A stretch of DNA of 64,000 nucleotides from JACPDH01 sp041671505 (lineage in GTDB: Bacteria; Acidobacteriota; Thermoanaerobaculia; Gp7-AA8). The stretch lies in contig JBAZBK010000013.1 in the NCBI GenBank assembly GCA_041671505.1, positions 103,607 to 167,606 on the forward strand, read 5' to 3'. A program made the translations under genes and the position numbers. Positions within the stretch are counted from its first letter, which is position 1; every line of letters begins with the position of its first letter. Under the pieces are notes generated by a model. The model was not told the DNA's origin. It did no database searches and saw only the letters and a program-made list of their open reading frames with translations. Positions 1-7,085 of the stretch are shown here, piece by piece.

Positions 1-65
1 GCTTCGGCATCCGGAAGCAGTTCGCGAGAGATTCGGGCGAAGCCGTGCGTCGCCCGTTTGTCGTT

Positions 66-138
66 TGCAGTTCGAGCGGAGAGCGGAAGCTGCGGCTTCC
101 GCCGAGGAAGAGCGAAAGCTGCGCGTTCGCACTCCACA
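66..138. repeat. REP-like palindromic intergenic repeat, copy 1
   Basis: The stretch contains the palindrome GCGGAAGC-TGCG-GCTTCCGC, then GAGGAAGAGCG, a second imperfect palindrome and the terminal motif CGCACTCCACA. The same ordered elements recur at the right-hand end of the repeat at 26411-26558, so this is a second copy or half copy of the same family. The bases before position 66 are also hairpin-rich and contain no gene I can support. Confidence 0.6.
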
Positions 139-177
139 TCTAGTTCGCTTCAGTATTTCGGGGGGAGGCTGCGAAAG

Positions 178-254
<77 letters not shown>

Positions 255-524
255 ACACTGTGGGAGGCGCATTCTACGGGATGGGGGCGAGGCCCGCAAT
301 GCCCCGCAATCGCTGCCTTCCGAGCGTGAACAACCGCGCGGAGACTTCCGTCTCTTCCGTTTTTGTCGCGGTCGCCTTTCCCCCGTCTTCGCGCCGACTC
401 CAACCTTGTCTCGAGGAATGAACGCATTGTCACTCCGGCGCGGTCATCTCTCCTTTTCAAACACCACTTCGTTTGCTACAGTTCGCCCGGCTTTCGCTAA
501 CCGAACTTCACACGGGGCTGACTC

Positions 525-1469
525 ATGCACGGAGCATTGAAGATCTTCACGGGTCGCGCCCATCCGACCCTCGGCCACGAGATTTGCAAAATTCTCGGTG
601 TCGAGCCGGGTCACGTTCTCCTGTACAACTTTTCCGACGGAGAGAACTACACGCAGATCAATGAGAACGTGCGCGGAGCGGACGTCTTCATCATCCAGCC
701 GACCTGCCCCCCGGTGAACGACAACCTGCTCGAGCTGCTCATCATGCTCGACGCGTTCAAGCGCTCCTCGGCGAGTCGCGTCACCGCCGTCGTTCCCTAC
801 TACGGCTACGCGCGTCAGGATCGCAAGGACAAGCCGCGCGTCCCGATCACCTCGAAGCTCGTCGCCGACCTGATCTCCAAGGCGGGCGCTGATCGGGTCC
901 TCACCATGGACCTCCACGCGCCGCAGATCCAGGGCTTCTTCAACATCCCGGTCGACCATCTCTTCGCCGCGCCGGTGATCATCAAGCACATCAAGTCGCT
1001 GGAAATGGAAGACTTGACGATCGTTTCGCCCGACGCCGGCGGCGTCGAGCGCGCCCGGGCCTACGCAAAGCGTCTCGGCGCGGCCCTCGCGATCATCGAC
1101 AAACGCCGTTTCGCGGCGAACCAGACCGAAGTGCTGCACATCATCGGTGAGGTCGAGGGACGCAACGTCTTCATCGTCGACGACATCATCGACACCGCGG
1201 GAACGCTGATCCATACGATGGAAGCGCTCCTGAAGGCGGGGGCGAAGTCGGTTTCCGCGTCGGCCTCCCACGGCGTCCTTTCCGGCCCCGCCGTCGAACG
1301 GATCAACAACTCGGCGATGACGCAGGTGGTCGTGACGAACACCATGCCGCTGGGCGACAAGGAAGCGGAGTGCAGCCGGATCAAGGCTCTGTCGATCGCC
1401 GAACTGCTGGCCGAGGCGATCCGGCGGATTCACATGGAAGACTCGGTCAGCTCTCTTTTCGACCTCTAG
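525..1469 (+). CDS. prs: Ribose-phosphate pyrophosphokinase
   Basis: The 314-residue protein matches bacterial PRPP synthetase in length and throughout its sequence. It makes PRPP from ribose-5-phosphate and ATP for nucleotide, His and Trp synthesis in the cytoplasm. Visible motifs are the N-terminal FTGRAHP segment, the flexible-loop YGYARQDRK, the DLHAPQIQGFF segment near residue 130, SPDAGGVERAR, and the PRPP-binding loop VDDIIDTAGT near residue 220. The ATG at 525 starts directly before the conserved LKIFTG. A weak promoter candidate (TTTCAA at 455, TACAGT at 477) lies upstream. The gene precedes the L25 gene, the common prs-rplY (ctc) order, with about 145 bases between them. Confidence 0.97.
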   Translation: MHGALKIFTGRAHPTLGHEICKILGVEPGHVLLYNFSDGENYTQINENVRGADVFIIQPTCPPVNDNLLELLIMLDAFKRSSASRVTAVVPYYGYARQDRKDKPRVPITSKLVADLISKAGADRVLTMDLHAPQIQGFFNIPVDHLFAAPVIIKHIKSLEMEDLTIVSPDAGGVERARAYAKRLGAALAIIDKRRFAANQTEVLHIIGEVEGRNVFIVDDIIDTAGTLIHTMEALLKAGAKSVSASASHGVLSGPAVERINNSAMTQVVVTNTMPLGDKEAECSRIKALSIAELLAEAIRRIHMEDSVSSLFDL

Positions 1470-1613
1470 GAGAGCAGGAACGGGCTGGAGTTCCCGTCTA
1501 GCCGATCCTGCCACCCGCCTGGCGCGAGCGCCCGGACAGCCGATCGAGGAATTTTGTGCCGCCGTGACGGTTTAAGGCTCGGCGGTTGAGCAATTTGAAG
1601 GAGTTTTTCAGTC

Positions 1614-2261
1614 ATGGCAGAACTCACCCTCGAAGTATCGCGCCGCGAGAAGACCGGCAAGGAAATCGCGAAGAAACTTCGCGCTATGGGCAAGATCCCC
1701 GCGATCGTCTACGGCGGACACCGTGACCCGGTTCCCGTCACCGTCGATCTGAAGACCGTGTCCGAGCTCGTGAAGAAGAGCGAGCACGGTGTGCGCTCGA
1801 TCTTCCTGCTCGAAATGGCAGGCTCGGATCAGAAGCGCCACGCGATGATCAAGGACATCACGATCAATCCGATCAGCCGGAAGATGATCCACATCGACTT
1901 CGTCCGCGTCATGATGGATGAGAAGATCAAGACCGTCGTTCCGGTCCGCCTCAACGGCACGCCCAAGGGCGTCAAGGAAGGCGGCCTCCTCGACTGGCAG
2001 GTGCGCGAAGTGCACATCGAGTGTCTTCCGGGCCTGATCCCCGACACGATCGAGATGGACGTGTCGGGCGTCGAGTTCAATCACTTCGTCCGGATCGGCG
2101 ACCTCAACGCCCCCGAAGGCGTTCGCATCCTCGACGACCTCGAGCGCGTCCTCGCTTCGGTGCACGGACACAAGGCCGAAGAAGAAGTCGCCGTCAGCAC
2201 GGAGCAGGTGGCCGCCGAGCCCGAAGTCGTCAAGAAGGGCAAGACGGAGACCGAGTCCTGA
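1614..2261 (+). CDS. rplY: 50S ribosomal protein L25/general stress protein Ctc
   Basis: The 215-residue protein is the long (Ctc/TL5-type) form of L25, which binds 5S rRNA. The N-terminal L25 domain (about 1-95) carries KIPAIVYGG and the INPISRKMIHIDF segment. The C-terminal beta domain follows (about 96-190) and includes KEGGLLDW and the HIECLP motif. The last 25 residues are an acidic/lysine-rich tail. The start has a good AAGGAG ribosome-binding site about 9 bases upstream. The prs-rplY order is typical. A strong terminator follows the stop codon. Confidence 0.95.
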   Translation: MAELTLEVSRREKTGKEIAKKLRAMGKIPAIVYGGHRDPVPVTVDLKTVSELVKKSEHGVRSIFLLEMAGSDQKRHAMIKDITINPISRKMIHIDFVRVMMDEKIKTVVPVRLNGTPKGVKEGGLLDWQVREVHIECLPGLIPDTIEMDVSGVEFNHFVRIGDLNAPEGVRILDDLERVLASVHGHKAEEEVAVSTEQVAAEPEVVKKGKTETES

Positions 2262-2284
2262 TACTCGCACCATCGAATCGAGAA

Positions 2285-2313
2285 AGACCTCGCCGAACGG
2301 CGAGGTCTTTTTT
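2285..2313 (+). terminator. Rho-independent terminator after rplY
   Basis: A perfect 10-bp stem AGACCTCGCC/GGCGAGGTCT with loop GAAC is followed by a run of Ts. It lies 24 bases after the rplY stop. The presumed N-terminus of the next lipoprotein begins immediately at its T-run. Confidence 0.92.
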
Positions 2314-2314
2314 C

Positions 2315-3583
2315 GTCCGCTGCGTTTTCACGGCGGGAGCGCTGGCGCTGCTCGTTGCCTGTCGCTACGAGAAGGCGCCTGCCGACAGGTCCGAGCCCTC
2401 CGCAGTTGCTGCCGGGCCTGCCGCTCTCAAAGCGGTCGTCGGGGCTTTCGATGACATTCCGCTCCCTGCGGCGGCGGGAGCGGGACAGCCGTTCGTTTCC
2501 GCGTCAGGAGATTCGGGTGTGCTCGTCTCCTGGATCGAGCCGGCAGGCGAGGGAAAGCACACGCTGAAGTTTGCGAGGATCGGTGCGGACGGGGCGAGCG
2601 CTGCGAAGGCGATCGCCACGCGCGACGACTTCTTCGTGAACTTCGCCGACTTCCCGTCGATCGTCGACGCGAACGGGGTCCTCTTCGCGCACTGGCTGCA
2701 GAAGAGCGGCAAGGGAACCTACGCCTATGACGTGCGGCTCGCGGCCTCGCGCGACGCCGGCGCGACCTGGAGCGACTCGATCGTCGTTCACGACGACGGA
2801 GTGCCCGCCGAGCACGGTTTCGCGTCCCTCGTTCCGCTCGCGAAGCGGGATGCCGTCGGAATCGTCTGGCTCGACGGACGGAACATGACGGGCGAGGGCG
2901 AAGGGCACGATCACGAGGGCCAGGGCGACATGATGCTGCGCTACGCGGAGGTCGACGCGTCGCTCGCGGTGAGCGACGCTGCTGAGCTCGACGCACGCAC
3001 CTGCGAATGCTGCACGACGACGATCGCGATGACGACCGCGGGACCGATCGCGGCCTACCGCGACCGCTCGGCCGACGAGGTTCGAGATATCGGTGTTGCG
3101 AGGCTCGCATCGGGTGAATGGAAAGCGGAGCCGCTCAGCGCCGACGGCTGGAAGATTCATGGCTGTCCCGTGAACGGCCCGCAGGCCGACGCGCGCGGCG
3201 ACGCGGTTGCAGTCGCCTGGTTCACGATCGCGAACGATCGGCCTCGCGTGAGGCTCGCGTTCTCACACGATGCGGGATCGTCGTTCGGCACGCCGCTCGA
3301 CATCGCGGAGGCGCCGGCGTCGGGCTACGTCGACTGTGTCTTCATCGCGAACGATCGCGTCGCCGTGACCTGGCTCGAAGACGACGGGGCGAAGGGACAC
3401 CTGCGAATGCGCGAGATCACCGCGGACGGTACGATGCTTCCAGTGACCACGGTCGCGACGACCACGCGGGGGCGGACGGGATTCCCGCGGCTTGCCATGT
3501 CGGGAACGTCGATCTTCGTCGTCTGGAACGAGAAGGGCGATTCGCCGAGAATTCATCTTGCCAGGGCGGCGGTTGCGCAATGA
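2315..3583 (+). CDS. Lipoprotein with sialidase/BNR-like repeats; start codon not identified
   Basis: The frame encodes a hydrophobic segment ending in the lipobox LLVAC (Cys codon at 2360), then about 400 residues of repeated segments of beta-propeller style: SASGDSGVLVSW, SRDAGATWSD, GIVWLDGRN, RTCECCTTT and SHDAGSSFG. These resemble secreted exo-alpha-sialidase-like (BNR/Asp-box) proteins; the substrate is unknown. No in-frame ATG, GTG or TTG lies between the upstream terminator and the lipobox, so the true start is unresolved and 2315 is only nominal. The next in-frame GTG, at 2519, would remove the signal. The frame stays open into rplY, which is overlap. The gene leads into the tlpA-like gene 25 bases downstream. 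Confidence 0.7.
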   Translation, partial: VRCVFTAGALALLVACRYEKAPADRSEPSAVAAGPAALKAVVGAFDDIPLPAAAGAGQPFVSASGDSGVLVSWIEPAGEGKHTLKFARIGADGASAAKAIATRDDFFVNFADFPSIVDANGVLFAHWLQKSGKGTYAYDVRLAASRDAGATWSDSIVVHDDGVPAEHGFASLVPLAKRDAVGIVWLDGRNMTGEGEGHDHEGQGDMMLRYAEVDASLAVSDAAELDARTCECCTTTIAMTTAGPIAAYRDRSADEVRDIGVARLASGEWKAEPLSADGWKIHGCPVNGPQADARGDAVAVAWFTIANDRPRVRLAFSHDAGSSFGTPLDIAEAPASGYVDCVFIANDRVAVTWLEDDGAKGHLRMREITADGTMLPVTTVATTTRGRTGFPRLAMSGTSIFVVWNEKGDSPRIHLARAAVAQ

Positions 3584-3608
3584 ACCGAGCCGTAGGAGGA
3601 GAATCCGC

Positions 3609-4217
3609 ATGAAGCGTCTTGCATTGACCCTGGTCGTCGTCGCCGTTCTTTCGGGGTGCTCGAAGAAGGAGACCCCGGCGGTCGAGGCTCCGCCGCCGAC
3701 GCAGACCGACGCCACCGCAGCGCTGACGGAGACGGTCGACACGACCGCCACGGCCGCGCCGGACACCGACTCGAAGGACGCGCAGATGGCTGCGAAGCTC
3801 GCCGGCTACTCCGCCACCCGTCTCGACGGCTCGCCTTACGTTATCGGCGAGCAGAAGGGGAAGGCGCTCCTTCTCAACGTCTGGGCGACCTGGTGCGGTC
3901 CGTGCCGGTACGAGATTCCCGAGCTGAAGGCGATGCAGGCGGAGCTCGGGCCGAAAGGGCTCGAGGTCGTCGGCATCGCCGTCGACGAGAAGCCTGACAA
4001 CGAGCGCGACGTGAAGGCGTTCGTCGCGGAGAAGGCGATCCAATACCCCGTCGTGCTCGATCCGGAAGGCAGGATCCTTTTGCTGCTCGAGACCTCCACC
4101 GTGCCGACGACCGTGCTTCTCGACAAGAGCGGCCAGGTCGTCTGGTACTCCGTCGGCATCGTGCAGTCGAACAATCCGGCACTCACCGAAGCGCTCGACA
4201 AGGCTCTCGCACAGTAG
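3609..4217 (+). CDS. TlpA-like thioredoxin-fold lipoprotein
   Basis: The 202-residue protein has a signal peptide ending in the lipobox LSGC, a Pro/Thr/Ala-rich linker (about residues 20-60), and a TlpA/ResA-type thioredoxin domain. The redox motif is WATWCGPC, followed by RYEIPEL; a VPTTVLLDKSG cis-Pro segment lies further on. It should act as a periplasmic thiol-disulfide reductase, for example in cytochrome c maturation, although no such genes are adjacent. The ATG at 3609 was chosen because an AGGAGGAG ribosome-binding site precedes it and the lipoprotein signal begins there. It follows the sialidase-like lipoprotein by 25 bases and probably shares its transcript. Confidence 0.9.
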   Translation: MKRLALTLVVVAVLSGCSKKETPAVEAPPPTQTDATAALTETVDTTATAAPDTDSKDAQMAAKLAGYSATRLDGSPYVIGEQKGKALLLNVWATWCGPCRYEIPELKAMQAELGPKGLEVVGIAVDEKPDNERDVKAFVAEKAIQYPVVLDPEGRILLLLETSTVPTTVLLDKSGQVVWYSVGIVQSNNPALTEALDKALAQ

Positions 4218-4260
4218 CCGGGCCTCTGCGAACCGGCGACGGAACCTGGCGGATCGCACG

Positions 4261-4884
4261 ATGCGGACAGTCGGCGTCACCTTCTATACGCGGCCGGGGT
4301 GCCATCTTTGCCACGACGCGAAGGAGGCCATGCTGCTGTGGGTGACTCACCGCGGCTTTTCGATCGAGCTCACCGAGGTTAACATCGACGAAGACGAAGG
4401 CGCGCACGAGCGCTACTGGCTGCACATTCCGGTAGCGACGATCGGCGGTAGGGAAGCCTTTCGTCATCGATTCGATCCCGAGGCGTTCGAACGGCTCGCT
4501 GCCGCAGCGGCGAAGGGAGATGTCACGATGACCGATCTTGCGAGCCGCAGTTGCGTGCAGTGTCGCGGTGGAGTCGCACCGTTGAGAGGCGATGAGTTGA
4601 AGGTTCTCCACGAGGCGCTCGGTGACGGCTGGACGGTCGAGGGCGAGCACCATCTCGTCCGCGAGTACCGATTCGAGAATTTCGCGGGTGCGCTCGCGCT
4701 CGTGAACCGGATCGGCGAAGTCGCGGAGACGGAAGGACATCATCCGGACCTCGAGCTCGGATGGGGACGCGTCGGTGTGAAGATCTTCACGCACGCCATC
4801 GACGGATTGACGGAAAGTGACTTTGTGATGGCCGCGAAGATCGAGCAGCTTGCGAATCAGGGAAAGGGACGGCAGGGACAATGA
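4261..4884 (+). CDS. Glutaredoxin-like domain fused to pterin-4a-carbinolamine dehydratase
   Basis: One uninterrupted frame of 207 residues carries two domains. Residues 1-80 are a glutaredoxin/DUF836-like domain with the redox motif CHLC after FYTRPG. Residues 90-200 are a complete pterin-4a-carbinolamine dehydratase: MTDLASRSCVQCRGG start, the active-site EGHHPDLEL segment, GWGRVGVKI and the C-terminal THAIDGLTESDF. That enzyme dehydrates 4a-hydroxytetrahydrobiopterin. An internal ATG at 4528 falls exactly where stand-alone family members begin, and AAGGGAGA precedes it by 7 bases, so a separate dehydratase product is possible. The stop overlaps the next start by four bases (ATGA). Confidence 0.88.
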   Translation: MRTVGVTFYTRPGCHLCHDAKEAMLLWVTHRGFSIELTEVNIDEDEGAHERYWLHIPVATIGGREAFRHRFDPEAFERLAAAAAKGDVTMTDLASRSCVQCRGGVAPLRGDELKVLHEALGDGWTVEGEHHLVREYRFENFAGALALVNRIGEVAETEGHHPDLELGWGRVGVKIFTHAIDGLTESDFVMAAKIEQLANQGKGRQGQ

Positions 4885-5312
4885 AGAAGACACTCATTCT
4901 GTGCGCTGTGATGATCGTGATCGGCGGGGCGCTCGGCGCATGGGGAATGCATCAGCTCGATGCGCGCGCGAACGCGAAAGCGGTGGACGCCGCGACGACC
5001 GCCATGCGCACCGAGCGCGACACTCTCGCGCGGACGACGAAAATGATGGAGCTCCGGCTGCAGATCGGGCGTGCGGCGATCGAGGCGAACAGGCTCAACT
5101 ACGGCAATGCTCGCAGCGAGGCCGAGGCGCTCTTCGCGGCGGCCGAGAAGCTCCAGGGACTCGTGGCAGGAAGTGCCGACGAGCGCGAGCTGCAGATGAT
5201 CGTTTCGCGCAAGGAACAGATCCTGGGCGATCTCGCCGTGGGCAACCCTGCGTCGGCGGTGGCGCTCGAGCAGATGTACAACGCGTCGTCGAAAGCTGTT
5301 GGCGCGCGCTGA
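4881..5312 (+). CDS. Small membrane-anchored protein of unknown function
   Basis: The 143-residue protein has one N-terminal membrane segment (about residues 4-22, ILCAVMIVIGGALGAWGM). An alanine-rich, mostly helical and probably coiled-coil exported or cytoplasmic portion follows. I recognise no family. Its start overlaps the stop of the glutaredoxin/dehydratase gene (ATGA), so the two are translationally coupled. It is the last gene of the run beginning at about 2.3 kb. Confidence 0.8.
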   Translation: MKKTLILCAVMIVIGGALGAWGMHQLDARANAKAVDAATTAMRTERDTLARTTKMMELRLQIGRAAIEANRLNYGNARSEAEALFAAAEKLQGLVAGSADERELQMIVSRKEQILGDLAVGNPASAVALEQMYNASSKAVGAR

Positions 5313-5355
5313 CGCGGGCGTGATCCGGAGGCGCCGGCGGGCGGCCCTGCACTCC

Positions 5356-5384
5356 TTGACGCAGTTATCGGCGTGGGTTACGCT
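5356..5384 (+). promoter_or_regulatory. Sigma-70-type promoter for the DUF4388 gene
   Basis: TTGACG (5356-5361) and TACGCT (5379-5384) are separated by exactly 17 bases, 84 bases before the start codon. The leader also holds a small GACGC/GCGTC stem. This is prediction from consensus only. Confidence 0.45.
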
Positions 5385-5467
5385 TGCTCGCGCGGTAGCA
5401 GATTGCGAAATCTTTTGTTTTGTGAGGCATAGACGCGCCATTCTGCGTCTCGTGCCGCTCGGGTGAA

Positions 5468-6286
5468 ATGGCCTTTCAAGGATCGCTAAAAGAACTACCA
5501 CTTCCCGACATCATCCAGTTGGTGAGTGTCTCCGGAAAGACCGGTAAGTTCACTCTCTCCCAGGAGAGTGCGACGGGGTACATCTACCTGAAGAACGGGC
5601 AGATGATCCATGCGACCGTTCTCGACCTGATCGGCGAAGAGGCGATTTACGCGCTCGCGATCTGGAACCAGGGTGACTTTCAGTTCACGCCCAACGAAGA
5701 AGCGCCGCAGCAGACGATCACGAAGTCGAACACCAACCTGCTGATGGAAGCTGCCCGCCGGCTCGACGAGTGGCGGGTGCTCTCGAAGAAAATCCCGTCG
5801 GTCGACCTCGTTCCGACGCTCGTGCCGCGACAGAACCGCCACGAGCAGATCACGCTGAACCCCCAGGAGTGGCTCGTGATCACGCAGATCGATACCCGGC
5901 GCTCGATCGCGGACATCGGCAAGGCGCTTCGAATGTCGGGCTTCGACGTCGCAAAGCTGCTCTACGGGCTCATCACCTCCGAGCTGGTCGACTTAAAAAA
6001 AAAACCCGAGCCAGCCGGAGCTTCCGCTCCCGCGGGTGATGGAGGCGGCGGTCACCTGATCGCCCTCGCCGATCAGATTCGCGTGATCGCCGACAAGTAC
6101 ATCGGTGAATCGGGCTCGAAGACCGTCGACAAGCACTACCATCTCGCCGTCGACGCGATCCGCTCCGGCAAGGGAGAGCTCGGCCTCCGGCAGATGGTCG
6201 CGGAGTTCGAGAAGGCGACGTCGCTCCTGCGGGGGCTCGCGATGAGCGAGCAGTTCCGCCAGGAAGTCAGCCGCCTCTCGCGCTGA
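5468..6286 (+). CDS. DUF4388 domain protein
   Basis: The 272-residue cytoplasmic protein opens with a DUF4388 (PATAN-type) domain. Its typical start is FQGSLKELPLPDIIQLV, followed by GKTGKFTL, GYIYLKNGQMIHA and the GDFQFTPNE segment (to about residue 85). A middle region (about 110-175) looks like a winged-helix-type fold with LITSELVDL. A Lys/Pro/Gly linker follows, then a helical C-terminal domain (about 195-272). DUF4388 proteins are usually regulators or scaffolds near gliding, pilus or signalling systems. The linker is encoded by a run of ten As (5995-6004), very unusual in this GC-rich DNA, where slippage would give a truncated product. Confidence 0.85.
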   Translation: MAFQGSLKELPLPDIIQLVSVSGKTGKFTLSQESATGYIYLKNGQMIHATVLDLIGEEAIYALAIWNQGDFQFTPNEEAPQQTITKSNTNLLMEAARRLDEWRVLSKKIPSVDLVPTLVPRQNRHEQITLNPQEWLVITQIDTRRSIADIGKALRMSGFDVAKLLYGLITSELVDLKKKPEPAGASAPAGDGGGGHLIALADQIRVIADKYIGESGSKTVDKHYHLAVDAIRSGKGELGLRQMVAEFEKATSLLRGLAMSEQFRQEVSRLSR

Positions 6287-6326
6287 CGCGCCTCGTGCCG
6301 CGCTGCTGCCGCGCGCACCGTTTCCG

Positions 6327-7085
6327 ATGAATCGAAGCCGCTGGAGGTTCGAGCAGAGCGCAATCGGGCGCATCGCGATCCCACCCGCGCTCCCCGCGGG
6401 GCTCGCATTCTTCACCACCACCAGCGACTTTCCAGGCAGGCTCGACGACGAGCGTGCGCGCGCGCTCCTCGGTGTCGTGCGCGCGCGCTTTGGTGTCGAA
6501 GCGGGTCTCGCGACGGGAATGCAGGTTCACGGCGCGGATCTCGCGCGGATCGAAAGCCCGCAGGCAGGAGGCTGGCGCGAGGACACGTCGTGTGACGCGC
6601 TCGCAACGCGCAAGCGAGGCATCGCCCTCGGCGTGAAGATCGCCGACTGTCTTCCCGTGACGCTCTTCGACGGCACTGCGGGCGTCGTCGCCGGAATCCA
6701 TTCGGGATGGCGCGGCGCGGCCGCGCGGATCGTTTCCCGGACGATCGAGCGCCTCGTGCGTGAAGACTCCTTCGATCCTGCCCGCTCCGTGGCGTACCTC
6801 GGTCCCTCGATCCGAGTTTGCTGCTTCGAAGTGGGCGAGGAGGTGATCGATGCGCTCACCGGCGCGTTCGGCTCCGTCGACGGTCACGTCGACCGCACGC
6901 GAGGCGCGAAGCCGTACGTCGATCTGCCCGGCCTCACTCGTCGCATCCTGCTCGAGTCGGGGCTCGATGCCGCTGTGATCGACGACTCCGGCCTCTGCAC
7001 GCGCTGCGACGGCTCGATCTTCCACTCGTTCCGCCGCGACGGCGCGGCGGCGGGACGGAACCTGTCGGTCGCGGTGATGAGTTAG
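6327..7085 (+). CDS. pgeF: YfiH/PgeF family laccase-domain protein (purine nucleoside phosphorylase-like)
   Basis: The 252-residue protein belongs to the multicopper-polyphenol-oxidase-like YfiH family, a cytoplasmic enzyme that acts on purine nucleosides and, as PgeF, corrects peptidoglycan errors. Diagnostic segments are FFTTTSDFPG, the metal-site histidine in MQVHGADL, the KIADCLPV cysteine motif, the second histidine in GIHSGWRG, and YLGPSIRVCCFEVG. The C-terminal CTRCDGSIFHSFRRDG is also typical. The stop codon overlaps the stop of the convergent MutS-like gene. Confidence 0.9.
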   Translation: MNRSRWRFEQSAIGRIAIPPALPAGLAFFTTTSDFPGRLDDERARALLGVVRARFGVEAGLATGMQVHGADLARIESPQAGGWREDTSCDALATRKRGIALGVKIADCLPVTLFDGTAGVVAGIHSGWRGAAARIVSRTIERLVREDSFDPARSVAYLGPSIRVCCFEVGEEVIDALTGAFGSVDGHVDRTRGAKPYVDLPGLTRRILLESGLDAAVIDDSGLCTRCDGSIFHSFRRDGAAAGRNLSVAVMS

